A stretch of DNA of 64,000 nt from SZUA-36 sp963704855 (GTDB taxonomy: Bacteria; Pseudomonadota; Gammaproteobacteria; Xanthomonadales; SZUA-36): the NCBI GenBank assembly GCA_963704855.1, contig CAVPHY010000017.1, positions 1 to 64,000 of the forward strand. Direction: 5' to 3'. Shown in pieces: positions 1 through 7,953 of the stretch. The notes below the pieces were generated by a model, which was not told the DNA's origin, did no database searches, and saw nothing but the letters and a program-made list of their open reading frames with translations. Numbering within the stretch: the stretch's first letter is position 1; every line of letters begins with the position of its first letter. The translations under genes were made by a program, and so were the position numbers.

Positions 1-1
1 T

Positions 2-577
2 CTGCAGTTTTCCCTGCCGGGATCCTATAAGTTCGTAGTTGCCAATCCATTCGGTCAAACGATCCTGGCCCTTGCCGGAGATCAGAAATCATATCAGGCG
101 ATTGTCGTTCCTGAACAAAAATATTTATCCGGCAGCCTTCGCTCCTTCGGTCTGCGTCATGATGTTCCACAGGAAATCCTCAGTGGCCCCTGGGGCGAAT
201 GGCTGACAGCGAGAAATCAGCGGCCCAGTTCTGCAATCAGCGCCATACATGAAGATAAAAATGCCAAAGGCGTGTGGATTTCCTTTCGTCATGACAAAAA
301 TGAGCCGGCCGGAATGAGCCACCTGCTCCTTGACCCGGTCAGTAAGCTGCCGATTTCCCGTATTCTTGAAAATGAAACGGGAAAAATTATCGCTGAAGTA
401 ACGTATGGTAACTGGATAACATTGGGCAAATGCCTCCAACCTCAGGAGATCAACATTACCGGACTCGATTATGGTGTTGATATCCGCCTAAAGCTCGCCA
501 ATGTCCGGCTCGCGACTGAAGCAAAAAAATACTCTCTGCCTGTCCCATCGGGGTATATGCAGCAGCATCTTCCTTAG
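2..577 (+). CDS. LolB-like lipoprotein-handling domain, 5' end outside window
   Basis: The frame is open from the first bases of the window to a TAG at 575-577, giving about 191 C-terminal residues without a start. The chain has alternating beta-strand patches, a stretch like the LolB core (FVVANPFGQTILAL near the start, later a PWGEWL-type turn) and a closing strand pair ending in DIRLKLANVRL. That resembles the half-barrel fold of LolB, which inserts lipoproteins into the outer membrane; related DUF4292 proteins share this fold. The signal peptide and lipobox expected for such a protein would lie upstream of the window. The fold assignment is by eye and moderate; a specific function is not shown. 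Confidence 0.5.
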   Translation: MQFSLPGSYKFVVANPFGQTILALAGDQKSYQAIVVPEQKYLSGSLRSFGLRHDVPQEILSGPWGEWLTARNQRPSSAISAIHEDKNAKGVWISFRHDKNEPAGMSHLLLDPVSKLPISRILENETGKIIAEVTYGNWITLGKCLQPQEINITGLDYGVDIRLKLANVRLATEAKKYSLPVPSGYMQQHLP

Positions 578-661
578 TCATTTCAATAACAAGACCCTGG
601 CACACCGCACAATTGCCAAAGCAATCCTTGGTTTTGCAGTTGCAGTTCTAGAGACCTTATA

Positions 662-1090
662 TCATTGAGCTGCCTTCTCAGGCGGCAATTCGTTTACGAT
701 CAAAACAAAGAGGTTATCGTTTTTAAAAAATACCTGCTGCAGATCGTAGTTTCTGTTGGGGGTGAGGTTTAGAACTACGCGGATCTTGTCTGGTTTACCC
801 TGTTTCGAGGTACTTATTCGTTCAATATATTTGCCTTTAGCAAGGATGGTCTCCTCCACCCCTTTGCCTAACTCCATTCCGACAAAATCGCAAAGAACTC
901 TTGGATTATCCTTTTCCACTGCGGAAACTGTTGGCGGATGAAAAACAGTTAAATGAAACAGCACCATCTCCCCCTTGTTGGAGGAATCATCAAAAGAGAT
1001 ATCGAGCAGTTGCGGATTGGCGTTTTTAGCAGGAGCAGCAGAAGGAGGAGGAGGAGGAGGAGCCACCGGAGTAACGGCTGCAGTGGCCGC
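662..1090 (-). pseudogene. AMIN-domain protein lacking its 5' end
   Basis: The reading frame encodes a proline-rich linker (six consecutive Pro from a GGA-type repeat near 1045-1065) followed by about 110 residues resembling an AMIN domain, the beta-rich module that targets periplasmic proteins to peptidoglycan or secretin complexes. A natural protein of this type needs a signal peptide. Here the frame continues rightwards only into sequence that is antisense to an unrelated gene (the AI-2E transporter fragment on the other strand), so the apparent N-terminus MSGYTLRRR is not genuine. The gene therefore appears cut near 1075-1093. It ends convergently with the LolB-like gene. Confidence 0.55.
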
Positions 1091-1320
1091 ACGTCGTCGA
1101 AGGGTATATCCTGACACCGTGGCTGACGAGTCGGGCCAGCCGCATGAACCCGGTCGCGGTTTTTGCCGGCGTGCTCGCCTGGGGCTGGCTGTGGGGCATC
1201 TGGGGTCTGTTCCTCGGCGTTCCGATCCTGGTGGTGATCAAGGTGATCTGTGATCGCGTCGATGAATTCAAGCCAGTGGGAGAATTGCTCGGCGAATGGA
1301 GGCGGCTTCCAGGAGAATAA
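1090..1320 (+). pseudogene. C-terminal fragment of AI-2E family transporter
   Basis: Frame 1 from about 1090 to the TAA at 1318-1320 reads VEGYILTPWLTSRASRMNPV, then the hydrophobic VFAGVLAWGWLWGIWGLFLG and a short tail VCDR-like...KPVGELLGEW. This is the diagnostic last transmembrane hairpin and tail of AI-2E/PerM family membrane exporters, which normally have about 350 residues and eight membrane segments. Only the last 70 or so residues are present. The break coincides with the 5' truncation of the AMIN gene on the opposite strand, so one deletion or join removed the start of both divergent genes. An assembly join is an alternative. Confidence 0.7.
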
Positions 1321-1348
1321 AAATGAGGTTTGGGAGGATGGGGCCTGC

Positions 1349-2012
1349 GTGACCCTTGACCGGCTAATTCAGTGGGACAAAGCGTTGTTGATTTATTTGA
1401 ACGGCGTTCATGCTCGGCTGGACCCCGTCATGCTGCTGATGACGCATACACTGCTTTTGGTCGCCCCTGTATCTTCCTGTTGATTTTTTTGCTGTTCCAG
1501 GAATTTCAAGAACCAGGCCTGGTTCCTGTTGATCGGCGCAGTGCTCACGATTCTGCTCTGTGACCAGATCACTTCAGAATTGATCAAGCCCTACTTTGCG
1601 CGTCTGCGCCCGTCACATGATCCGACCATGGCAGGCATGTTACATCTGGTCGATGGCTATACCGCTGGCCTGTATGGTTTTTCATCCGGGCATGCGGCCA
1701 ACACGTTTGGCTTGGCTGTGTTTTTCTGGTTCACGTTCCGCAACATCAATAAATGGATGGCCCTGCTCTTCGTCTGGGCCGGTCTCATGACCTATACACG
1801 GATCTATCTGGGGGTTCACTTTCCGCACAGATATCCTCGCCGGCATCGTCCTGGGCCTTTGTTGTGGCGCCATCGGCATTACAACTTCGCATTACCTGTG
1901 CGTCCTGGCATGCCACCATCAAAGGAGACGCAACTCCCTGATTGTTGGTGTATTCGGTAGCCTATGCGCGCCAGCGCACCGACACCACGTGGGGCATAGA
2001 GTGAATGCTTGA
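1349..2012 (+). pseudogene. PAP2 phosphatase gene broken by several frameshifts
   Basis: Pieces of a PAP2 superfamily membrane phosphatase (lipid phosphate phosphatase type) are spread over different frames. They start MTLDRLIQWDKALLIYLNGV from a GTG at 1349, continue as an FLLIFLLFQ membrane segment, then GAVLTILLCDQITSELIKPY, and end in a third frame with DILAGIVLGLCCGAIGITTS. All three catalytic motifs can be read: KPYFARLRP, FSSGHAANT and TRIYLGVHFP. At least four indels are needed (near 1455, 1467, 1508 and 1835). The residues are well conserved, so the breaks are recent or are sequencing errors. It follows the AI-2E stump directly. The 3' end is uncertain. Confidence 0.7.
1964..1982. 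promoter_or_regulatory. Stress-regulon dyad motif, copy 1
   Basis: ATGCGCGCCAGCGCACCGA matches the window-wide consensus MTGTGYGBYAGCGCACRGA, an imperfect dyad centred between its 9th and 10th bases. It lies about 150 bp upstream of the triple-BON gene. Nine copies occur in this window, mostly next to stress genes. The binder is inferred to be one of the local Crp/Fnr-type proteins. Confidence 0.5.
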
Positions 2013-2131
2013 CGTGGCTTGATTCCAGTTCATGGCCGGCAGCAAGTGACTACAACCCTGCCTGAGTCTTTCCGGAAGCGCATTCCGACCACGATCAAGC
2101 GGCATTACCCCTTTTTCAATGGACAAAATAT

Positions 2132-2972
2132 ATGTACACGAAATCCCGTAAATTAGTACTCGCGTCGGCCATCACCCTGGCCCTGGCTTCAATCAGTGGA
2201 GCCGCTGTGGCCGACACGCTGTCCCAGGACCTCACCGAAGCACGCCAGGAGACACAGATCTGGACGACTTATGCCCTGAGCCCTTATCTGCGCGCCAGTG
2301 ACCTTAAAGTATCCGTCGATAACGGAACAGCCACGCTTCAGGTACCGTCGAGGAAGACGTAAACAAGGATTTGGCCAAGCAAATCGCGCTGGGTGTCAGC
2401 GGTATTAAGACCGTCGACAATCAGATCAAGGTTGAATCTGACTATGTTTCACCGGCACGGACTTCCGAGGAACGCAGTTTCGGTGAAGTCGTGGACGATG
2501 CCACCATCACCGCAACCGTAAAATCCAAACTGCTGTGGAGCAAGAACACCGAAGGTCTGGAAATGGATGTGGACACCCAGATGGGCAAGGTGACACTGCT
2601 TGGCAGCGCCGAGAGCGGTGCGTCCAGGGAACTTGCCGGCCGCATGGCCCAAAACACCCGTGGTGTGGTATCGGTCGACAATCAGCTGGTGGTGGATGAA
2701 TCGAAACCCGATTGCAAAAGCGAGGATGAGGCGAAGCAACCGAGCATGACACGTCAGAGGCCATTGCCGATAGCTGGATCACCACCAAGGTGAAATCGAC
2801 CTACATGTATTCCAGCAATGTCGACAATGACGATATTTCCGTCAGCACCAAGGATGGCAATGTTACATTGACGGGCAAGGTTGGCAGCGGCGCTGAGCGC
2901 GAACTGGCTACCGAACTCGCGCAGAACATTCGCGGTGTCAAGAGCGTCAATGCGACGGCCCTCACGTTCTAA
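2132..2972 (+). pseudogene. Periplasmic triple-BON-domain protein, two frameshifts
   Basis: The gene encodes a signal peptide (MYTKSRKLVLASAITLALAS, cut after AAVA-DT) and three BON domains, the roughly 60-residue alpha/beta modules of osmotically induced OsmY-like proteins thought to bind membranes. Reading needs a one-base correction near 2343, where the frame should continue GTVEEDVNKDLAKQ, and another between 2720 and 2741, after which it reads EHDTSEAIADSWITTKVKS. All three BON domains keep the GxV...L.G.V pattern and the closing V..VxN motif, so coding constraint was recent. Without correction only a 76-residue secreted peptide is made. A dyad motif and a strong terminator flank it. Confidence 0.75.
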
Positions 2973-3025
2973 GGAGTTTCTGTAGTAATCACAGCGCTGC
3001 TAAGTCAGCGATATGTGAAAAGAGC

Positions 3026-3071
3026 ATCGCCGCGTTCCACCCTCCCAAGGAGGGGCACGCGGCGATTTTTT
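3026..3071 (+). terminator. Rho-independent terminator after BON gene
   Basis: ATCGCCGCG (3026-3034) pairs perfectly with CGCGGCGAT (3058-3066), with a further CCTCCC/GGAGGG pair inside the loop, and is followed by six T residues. It lies 54 bp after the BON stop codon. Confidence 0.85.
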
Positions 3072-3187
3072 GACTTGCAAGCTACCAGATGATTAACTCG
3101 ATTTCCTTTTTCTATGTTCACCATGACGACAACGGATATTGATTATCGGATCCATTGCACAACGACCATCGAAGACGAGAAGTCGTG

Positions 3188-4558
3188 ATGACAAGCTGGA
3201 TTAACCGTTGCTTTAGTGGAATCCTGATTTTCCTGGCCATGGTGATCGTTTCGGGCTGCAGCATACGTGGTGCAACACGTGACAATTATGGCATTGTGAT
3301 TGTAGATGGCACGGGTGAACTGAGCAAAAAAGACTCGGACAGGCAAGTCGACAAAATGCTGAGGCAAACCGACTCTGAAACGCTCACCAGCATGGTCGCC
3401 GACATCAGTGAACTCAGTAACACACCACTGTACAAGAACAACCTTGTTGCGCTTCTGATCGATGGACCAGAAACCTATCGCAGCATGTTGGCCGCCATTG
3501 AAAACGCCAGGCATCATATATTCATGGAGACCTACATTTTTGCCGATGATGAGGCAGGCGGAAAGTTTGCCAGCTTGCTGGCCCGAAAAAGCCTGGAAGG
3601 CGTCACCGTGAAAGTCATCTATGACAGTTTCGGTAGCATGGAGAGCGCGGAAGTCTTTTTTTCCACTATGGAAGAAAGCGGTATCGAGTTGATTGAATTC
3701 AACCGGGTCAATCCGATCGAGGGAGGCAATCCGTTCAAACTGAACAACCGTGATCACCGCAAATTGCTGGTGGTGGACAACGAATTGGCGTTTACCGGGG
3801 GCATTAATCTTTCCAGCACCTACTCCAGCCAATCCACCGGCAAGCCCAAGCATAGACCGGTTGATACCGGCTGGCGCGATACACATGTGGCTATACGTGG
3901 TCCTGCCGTGCGGGGTTTCGAGGAAATTTTCATCAACCACTGGCGAGCACTAACAGAGCTGCCTATACAGGCATCGCCAGACCTGCCATTTGACGAGAAT
4001 TCGGGTAACGAACTGGTCGCTATATTGACTGCCGATGGTGGCGATGGTGAAGCTTCGCCGATTTTCGCAGCGTACCTGGACGCAATGGAAGTCGCGCAAT
4101 CACAGATTTGGATTACGCAGGCCTATTTTGCCCCGGATAAAAATTTCATGACCCTGTTGCAGAGTGCAGCACGCAGGGGCGTAGACGTTCGCATCCTGGT
4201 TCCCGGCCTGTCAGATTCCCAACTGGTGCTGAATGCATCACGCTCACGTTACAAGAAACTGCTTAAAGCCGGGGTACGAATATTTGAGACCACGCATGAT
4301 CTGCTGCACGCTAAAACCGCAGTGATTGATCATATCTGGTCAACGGTGGGTTCCAGCAACCTGGATTACCGTAGCTTTTTACACAATAGTGAAATTAACG
4401 CGTTTATCCTGGGCAGCGAATTTGCAACCCAGATGGAAGAGCAGTTTGAAAGGGACATCAAAAATTCCAGCGAAATCATCGCCAGCGATTGGCAACGAAG
4501 ATCCATTTGGAACAAACTGGGTGAAAAGTTAAGTTGGACGATTGAATACTGGCTTTAG
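3188..4558 (+). CDS. Phospholipase D / cardiolipin synthase-like lipoprotein
   Basis: The product (456 aa) has two HKD phosphodiesterase motifs: HRKLLVVD near residue 190 and HAKTAVID near 373, the latter followed by the usual GSSNLDYRS. This is the arrangement of cardiolipin synthases and related phosphatidyltransferases. The N-terminus carries a lipobox (VSGC, Cys about residue 24) after one hydrophobic segment, so it is probably an anchored lipoprotein facing the periplasm, unlike classical ClsA with two membrane helices. The ATG at 3188 was chosen over the TTG at 3155 because a purine-rich site precedes it and the signal peptide then has normal length. It is co-directional with the DUF3185 gene 27 bp downstream. 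Likely membrane-lipid remodelling under stress; substrate unproven. Confidence 0.85.
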   Translation: MTSWINRCFSGILIFLAMVIVSGCSIRGATRDNYGIVIVDGTGELSKKDSDRQVDKMLRQTDSETLTSMVADISELSNTPLYKNNLVALLIDGPETYRSMLAAIENARHHIFMETYIFADDEAGGKFASLLARKSLEGVTVKVIYDSFGSMESAEVFFSTMEESGIELIEFNRVNPIEGGNPFKLNNRDHRKLLVVDNELAFTGGINLSSTYSSQSTGKPKHRPVDTGWRDTHVAIRGPAVRGFEEIFINHWRALTELPIQASPDLPFDENSGNELVAILTADGGDGEASPIFAAYLDAMEVAQSQIWITQAYFAPDKNFMTLLQSAARRGVDVRILVPGLSDSQLVLNASRSRYKKLLKAGVRIFETTHDLLHAKTAVIDHIWSTVGSSNLDYRSFLHNSEINAFILGSEFATQMEEQFERDIKNSSEIIASDWQRRSIWNKLGEKLSWTIEYWL

Positions 4559-4585
4559 GACATTGAAACAACAGAGGAAAAACAT

Positions 4586-4789
4586 ATGAATAACACAAAA
4601 TTTATTGGCATAGGCTTATTGGCACTTGGCGCAGTTCTGCTTTACTTTGGCTTCAACGCCACCGAATCGGTCGCAGAAGAGATCGGCGAGGCCTTCACCG
4701 GTCGCTATTCCGATGAAACTATGATGTACCTCATCGGTGGCGGTGTGGCAGCAGTGGCCGGGGTGTTTATGCTACTGAGAAAAGGCTGA
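4586..4789 (+). CDS. DUF3185 small membrane protein
   Basis: A 67-residue protein with two membrane helices: FIGIGLLALGAVLLYFGFNA at the N-terminus, and a glycine-rich second helix before the final LLRKG. Between them is the ESVAEEIGEAFTGRYSDETM loop typical of DUF3185. Function is unknown; members occur with BON, CsbD and other stress genes. A GAGGAAAAAC ribosome site precedes the ATG. It lies in the same transcription unit as the phospholipase-D gene. Confidence 0.85.
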   Translation: MNNTKFIGIGLLALGAVLLYFGFNATESVAEEIGEAFTGRYSDETMMYLIGGGVAAVAGVFMLLRKG

Positions 4790-4893
4790 GTTTTTCAGCC
4801 TCTGACCACTACGCCTCGTTCTTATGGCAGGTGTATTTAAAGCGGCTGATCCACTGCCGAGGTTCAGCCGTGGTCTTGTCTGAAGAATGAACA

Positions 4894-4912
4894 GTGTGCG
4901 GCAGCGCACGGA
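4894..4912. promoter_or_regulatory. Stress-regulon dyad motif, copy 2
   Basis: GTGTGCGGCAGCGCACGGA is close to a perfect dyad (GTGCG-gcag-CGCAC). It lies 77 bp upstream of the DUF3096 start codon. It is one of nine copies of the consensus. Confidence 0.55.
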
Positions 4913-4989
4913 AGCCGAGGCGGCTTCAGAGTAGATTTACAACTACCTGATCAGCCATCCGGTCTTGCAGGCCAAGGAACTCGCAAATC

Positions 4990-5139
4990 ATGAACATTCA
5001 ACTGGGCCTCACACCGCTGGTGTCGCTGGCCGCCGGCATTCTCATTCTGGTAATGCCGAAGCTGCTGAACCGCATTGTCGCCATTTACCTGATCATCATC
5101 GGACTGATCGGACTGTTCGGCGGTAACTTCAACCTTTGA
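4990..5139 (+). CDS. DUF3096 mini membrane protein
   Basis: This 49-residue ORF reads MNIQLGLTPLVSLAAGILIL, then a second hydrophobic stretch PKLLNRIVAIYLIIIGLIGL, ending GGNFNL. The pattern is that of DUF3096, a family of about 45-50 residues with two membrane helices and no known biochemical role. The ATG at 4990 is the only sensible start. It stands alone between the dyad motif copy 2 and the DUF4398 gene. Confidence 0.8.
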   Translation: MNIQLGLTPLVSLAAGILILVMPKLLNRIVAIYLIIIGLIGLFGGNFNL

Positions 5140-5262
5140 AGACACACGGGTGTTGGAAACAACCGTCTGCGGCACATTGAGTTCTGGTCACAAGCACCAT
5201 CCCGACTTCGGGAACTGCCATTACTTAAAAGTTCTGGATTGATTTCACCAATGGAGAAAAAT

Positions 5263-5637
5263 ATGAAAACGTTGATTTCCAGCGTTGCGTTACCCCTACT
5301 GCTCGCATTTGCACCCGTCGCACTGGCGGACAAAGCCGGAGCAAACAGTGCGATCGCCAAGGCCCAGGCCATGGTCCGTTCCGCAGAACGCACCGGAGCC
5401 GACTCCATGGCCACCCTGGAACTGAAGTACGCCCGGGATTTACTGAATTCTGCCCAATCCAGCCTGGATGACAAGGACTGGCTGGATGCTGAATACGCTG
5501 CAAAGAAATCGCAGCGGGATGCTGAAGTCGCGGATGCAAAAACCGAGGCACTCAAAGCCGAGCGCGCTTTGGTGGAACTGCAATCGGTTGTGGACACGCT
5601 TAGAAGCGAGTTACAACGCCAGGGAGATATCCAATGA
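5263..5637 (+). CDS. DUF4398 periplasmic helical protein
   Basis: A 124-residue secreted protein with a signal peptide (MKTLISSVALPLLLAFAPVA, cleavage near ALA-DK), followed by an almost entirely helical, Ala/Glu/Lys-rich domain of the DUF4398 type. The ATG at 5263 was chosen because a GGAG site lies 7 bases upstream. Its stop overlaps the start of the OmpA-family gene (ATGA), so the two are translationally coupled. DUF4398 proteins commonly sit next to or within OmpA-like proteins and probably form an envelope pair. No enzymatic motif is visible. Confidence 0.8.
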   Translation: MKTLISSVALPLLLAFAPVALADKAGANSAIAKAQAMVRSAERTGADSMATLELKYARDLLNSAQSSLDDKDWLDAEYAAKKSQRDAEVADAKTEALKAERALVELQSVVDTLRSELQRQGDIQ

Positions 5638-6848
5638 GAACATTTATCCAATACAAAACGGCCAGCCTGGTTTTGCTGAGCACTTTTCTATTCACTGCTT
5701 GCGCAAGCACGCCGCCAGTTGATCCCCGAGTCACGGCACTGCAAGAAAAGCTGATGACACTGGAAAACAACGTTGAACTCGCGTCCCGTGGAGGCGAACC
5801 CCTGAAAACCGCCAGGACCGCAGTGCAACTGGCTTCCCAACCGGATAGAAGAGTGGACGACCAGGAGAAGGCTTTCCGTATTTACACCGCAGACCGCCTG
5901 ATCCAGACCGCGGAGTGGAGTGCGCGTGAAACACTGGCCGAAGATAATCGCAAAGACCTGGTAAGGGAGCACGAGAAACTGGTGTTGGAAGCACGGACCA
6001 TGGAGGCCGATCGCGCCCGCCAGCAGGCCATGCTGGCAAAGCAAAGCGCGGCCGAGGCACTGGCGCTGCGCGAACAGGCCTTACTGGAAGCCGCCGAAGC
6101 ACAAAGGCTGCGCGACGAAGCGCAAATGGCACAGTCATTGGCGATGGAAGGCCAACTCGAGGCAGAGTACCTGGCCACAGAGGCCCGTACAGAAGCTGAA
6201 ATTGCACGCCTGGAAGCGGCGGGCGAGGCAGAAAAAGCCAGGCTGGCACGGACCGAGGCAGAAGCGGCCAGGTTAGAAGCCGAAAGCGCGCGTCTGGCAG
6301 CGGCGGGTGAGACAGAAAAAGCCAGGCTGGCGCAGACCGAGGCAGAAGCGGCCAGGTTAGAGGCCGAAAGCGCGCGTCTGGCAGCGGCGGGTGAGACAGA
6401 AAAAGCCAGGCTGGCACGGGCCGAGGCAGATGCGGCCAGGGCCGAGATGGAATCCCTGCGCGGTCGCTTGTCAGAGCTTGAAGCGAAACAGACCGAGCGG
6501 GGCTTGCTTATCACCCTCGGTGATGTCCTGTTCGAGTTCAACAAGTCCGAGCTGAAAGCCGGTGGGCAACGCAATTTGCTGCCGCTGGCGGAAGTGTTGA
6601 AAGAACGCACGGACCAGATGGTCATCATTGAAGGCCACACCGACAGCATCGGCGGCCACGCCTACAACATGAGCCTTTCCGAGAAACGCGCTCAGGCCGT
6701 CGAACAATACCTGGTCGGCCAGGGCATCAATATCAGCCGCATCAGCACTGCGGGCCTGGGGCTTGATTTTCCGGTGGCCGACAATGCCACCGATGAAGGT
6801 CGCCAGCGTAACCGGCGTGTCGAGGTCATTCTGCCTAACCTCAATTAG
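5634..6848 (+). CDS. OmpA-family lipoprotein with long coiled coil
   Basis: A 404-residue lipoprotein (lipobox FTAC, Cys about residue 23). Residues about 30-120 are DUF4398-like, about 120-275 form an Ala/Glu/Arg-rich coiled coil, and about 290-400 form an OmpA peptidoglycan-binding domain with the motif GHTDSIGGHAYNMSLSEKRA and a C-terminal NRRVEV. It would tether the outer membrane to peptidoglycan through a helical spacer. The spacer holds 28-residue (84-bp) repeats, which can vary its length. It is coupled to the DUF4398 gene and ends at a strong terminator. Confidence 0.9.
   Translation: MRTFIQYKTASLVLLSTFLFTACASTPPVDPRVTALQEKLMTLENNVELASRGGEPLKTARTAVQLASQPDRRVDDQEKAFRIYTADRLIQTAEWSARETLAEDNRKDLVREHEKLVLEARTMEADRARQQAMLAKQSAAEALALREQALLEAAEAQRLRDEAQMAQSLAMEGQLEAEYLATEARTEAEIARLEAAGEAEKARLARTEAEAARLEAESARLAAAGETEKARLAQTEAEAARLEAESARLAAAGETEKARLARAEADAARAEMESLRGRLSELEAKQTERGLLITLGDVLFEFNKSELKAGGQRNLLPLAEVLKERTDQMVIIEGHTDSIGGHAYNMSLSEKRAQAVEQYLVGQGINISRISTAGLGLDFPVADNATDEGRQRNRRVEVILPNLN
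6216..6440 (+). repeat. 84-bp in-frame tandem repeat in coiled coil
   Basis: Units begin at 6216, 6300 and 6384 (GCGGCGGGYGAG...), about 2.7 copies, each 84 bp or 28 residues, which equals four heptads. Copies 2 and 3 differ at only a few bases, so they arose by recent duplication. The repeat lengthens the OmpA-protein spacer without breaking heptad phase. Confidence 0.85.
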
Positions 6849-6870
6849 AAACTTTTTTGTGGTGTTGTGG

Positions 6871-6898
6871 GGGTCAGCTGATGCTGACCCTTTTTTTT
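6871..6898 (+). terminator. Rho-independent terminator after OmpA gene
   Basis: GGGTCAGC (6871-6878), loop TGAT, GCTGACCC (6883-6890), then eight T residues. It closes the DUF4398-OmpA operon. Confidence 0.95.
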
Positions 6899-7011
6899 AT
6901 GCGCGATTTAGAAGGGACCGGGTGGATTCCCGGTCCCGGAACTGACAACCAAAACCGTCACCAATCGTTTGATAATCAGCTGGTTGCTCCTGGTTTAAAT
7001 GCAACCCGTTT

Positions 7012-7030
7012 ATGTGTGGCAGCGAACAGA
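7012..7030. promoter_or_regulatory. Stress-regulon dyad motif, copy 3
   Basis: ATGTGTGGCAGCGAACAGA, 112 bp upstream of the coiled-coil gene at 7143. Matches the shared consensus at most positions. The rest of 6899-7142 shows no gene. Confidence 0.5.
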
Positions 7031-7142
7031 CATTGAGCAATGCGAAGAGTACTCTGGCCAAACTCGCTCAAAGACACCGAATCAACACTTTCATGCGAAC
7101 CCAAACAGGTTCAGGTGATATTCAACCACTGGAGTCAATGCC

Positions 7143-7427
7143 ATGTTAAAAAGAGACGCATACGTCGAAAAGATGAAGAAGCAACTCGATCAGCTAAATG
7201 CAAAGATGAGCGAACTTGAGACCAAGGCGCAGGACGCGAAGGATGATGCGCGTGCCAGGTACAAGAAAGAAATGAACAAGCTAAGCAAGCAGTCCGAACT
7301 TGCCCTCGCGAAACTCGAGGAAATCCAGGAGGCTGGGGAAGATAAGTGGGAAAGCATGGTCACCGAGATGGAAAAAGTGCGCGACGCCTTCAAACATTCC
7401 TTCAACTACTTCAAGTCGCAACTGTAG
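7143..7427 (+). CDS. Coiled-coil stress protein (sll1863-like)
   Basis: A 94-residue, highly charged, all-helical protein starting MLKRDAYVEKMKKQLDQLNA, with heptad pattern through most of its length and a final aromatic patch (FNYFKSQL). It has no signal peptide and no cysteine. It resembles the small coiled-coil proteins annotated as sll1863-family stress response proteins. Role unknown. It is preceded by dyad motif copy 3 and followed directly by the decayed antiporter fragment. Confidence 0.75.
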   Translation: MLKRDAYVEKMKKQLDQLNAKMSELETKAQDAKDDARARYKKEMNKLSKQSELALAKLEEIQEAGEDKWESMVTEMEKVRDAFKHSFNYFKSQL

Positions 7428-7442
7428 GGCCTAAGAAATACA

Positions 7443-7595
7443 TCAATCGCGGTCGCCCTGATCGCTGGTTTCGCCTATTACGCTCCCGGACTACCACCGG
7501 GAGCCGCAATGCCGCCTGGAGCCATCATTGCGCCAACCGGTCCGGTGCTGGCCACCGATACGAAGATCCGCAATGCCGGGCGTATGAATGACTGT
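7443..7595 (+). pseudogene. Decayed duplicate of part of the Na+/H+ antiporter gene
   Basis: In frame from 7443 the sequence reads SIAVALIAGFAYYAPGLPPG, then an altered AAMPPGAIIAPTGPVLATDT and KIRNAGRMND. The intact antiporter at about 10083-10220 reads TITVALIAGFAYYALGLSLG, AAVLLGAIIAPTDPVLATET and QIRHAGDRD. The nucleotides are plainly homologous over about 138 bp, with missense changes at conserved sites (Asp of PTDPV to Gly). After AG the copy skips about 40 bp and resumes at the ATGAATGA of the intact gene's AGMNDG motif. No start or stop of its own is present, so it is a non-functional remnant of a local duplication. Confidence 0.8.
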
Positions 7596-7598
7596 CTT

Positions 7599-7617
7599 CT
7601 GTGCTCCAGCGCACGGA
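7599..7617. promoter_or_regulatory. Stress-regulon dyad motif, copy 4
   Basis: CTGTGCTCCAGCGCACGGA, 54 bp upstream of the DUF3309 start. Bases after the motif (AGCC) match copy 2, so the conserved stretch extends slightly beyond the 19 bp. Confidence 0.55.
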
Positions 7618-7671
7618 AGCCAACAGGTCATCCTGTTAGCCTGTAATTCCTACAATTCAAGGAGAACAGAG

Positions 7672-7830
7672 ATGAGTCTGGGTACAATTTTATTAATCAT
7701 CGTGGTGCTGATGCTGGTGGGTATCATTCCGGCTTGGCCGCACAGTAGTAACTGGGGTTACGGGCCCAGCGGTGCAGTCGGAGTAATTCTGATCATCCTC
7801 GTCATCCTGTTGCTGACGGGTCGCCTCTGA
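7672..7830 (+). CDS. DUF3309 mini membrane protein
   Basis: A 52-residue protein starting MSLGTILLIIVVLMLVGIIP, with the signature AWPHSSNWGYGPSG and a second helix VILIILVILLLTGRL. This matches DUF3309, small two-helix proteins of unknown function. An AAGGAG site 7 bases before the ATG at 7672 decides the start over the longer frame. A dyad motif lies upstream and a hairpin terminator downstream. Confidence 0.85.
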   Translation: MSLGTILLIIVVLMLVGIIPAWPHSSNWGYGPSGAVGVILIILVILLLTGRL

Positions 7831-7881
7831 CCCAATCCGGGTCAGACGCTGTGCAAGCTCACTCAGGATAATGACAGTGTG

Positions 7882-7924
7882 CCGCGAGAGCCTCAATCAA
7901 TACCATGAGGCTTTCGCGGTTTCG
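7882..7924. terminator. Bidirectional hairpin between DUF3309 and csbD genes
   Basis: CCGCGAGAGCCTCA (7882-7895) pairs with TGAGGCTTTCGCGG (7906-7919), with one G-T pair, followed by TTTCG. It separates convergent genes and could stop transcription from both sides. Confidence 0.7.
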
Positions 7925-7953
7925 TTCGGCGCCCCCCGCCCGCTAACTATAAA

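Noticed and set aside
3143..3940. 265-residue minus-strand frame
   Set aside because: Opposite the phospholipase-D gene, which has both HKD motifs; no family resemblance of its own.
4781..4802. AGGCTGA/TCAGCCT hairpin at the DUF3185 stop codon
   Set aside because: Seven-base stem with the T run in its loop, not after it; too weak for a terminator call.
5882..6649. 255-residue Ser/Ala-rich minus-strand frame
   Set aside because: Antisense shadow of the OmpA coiled-coil repeat.
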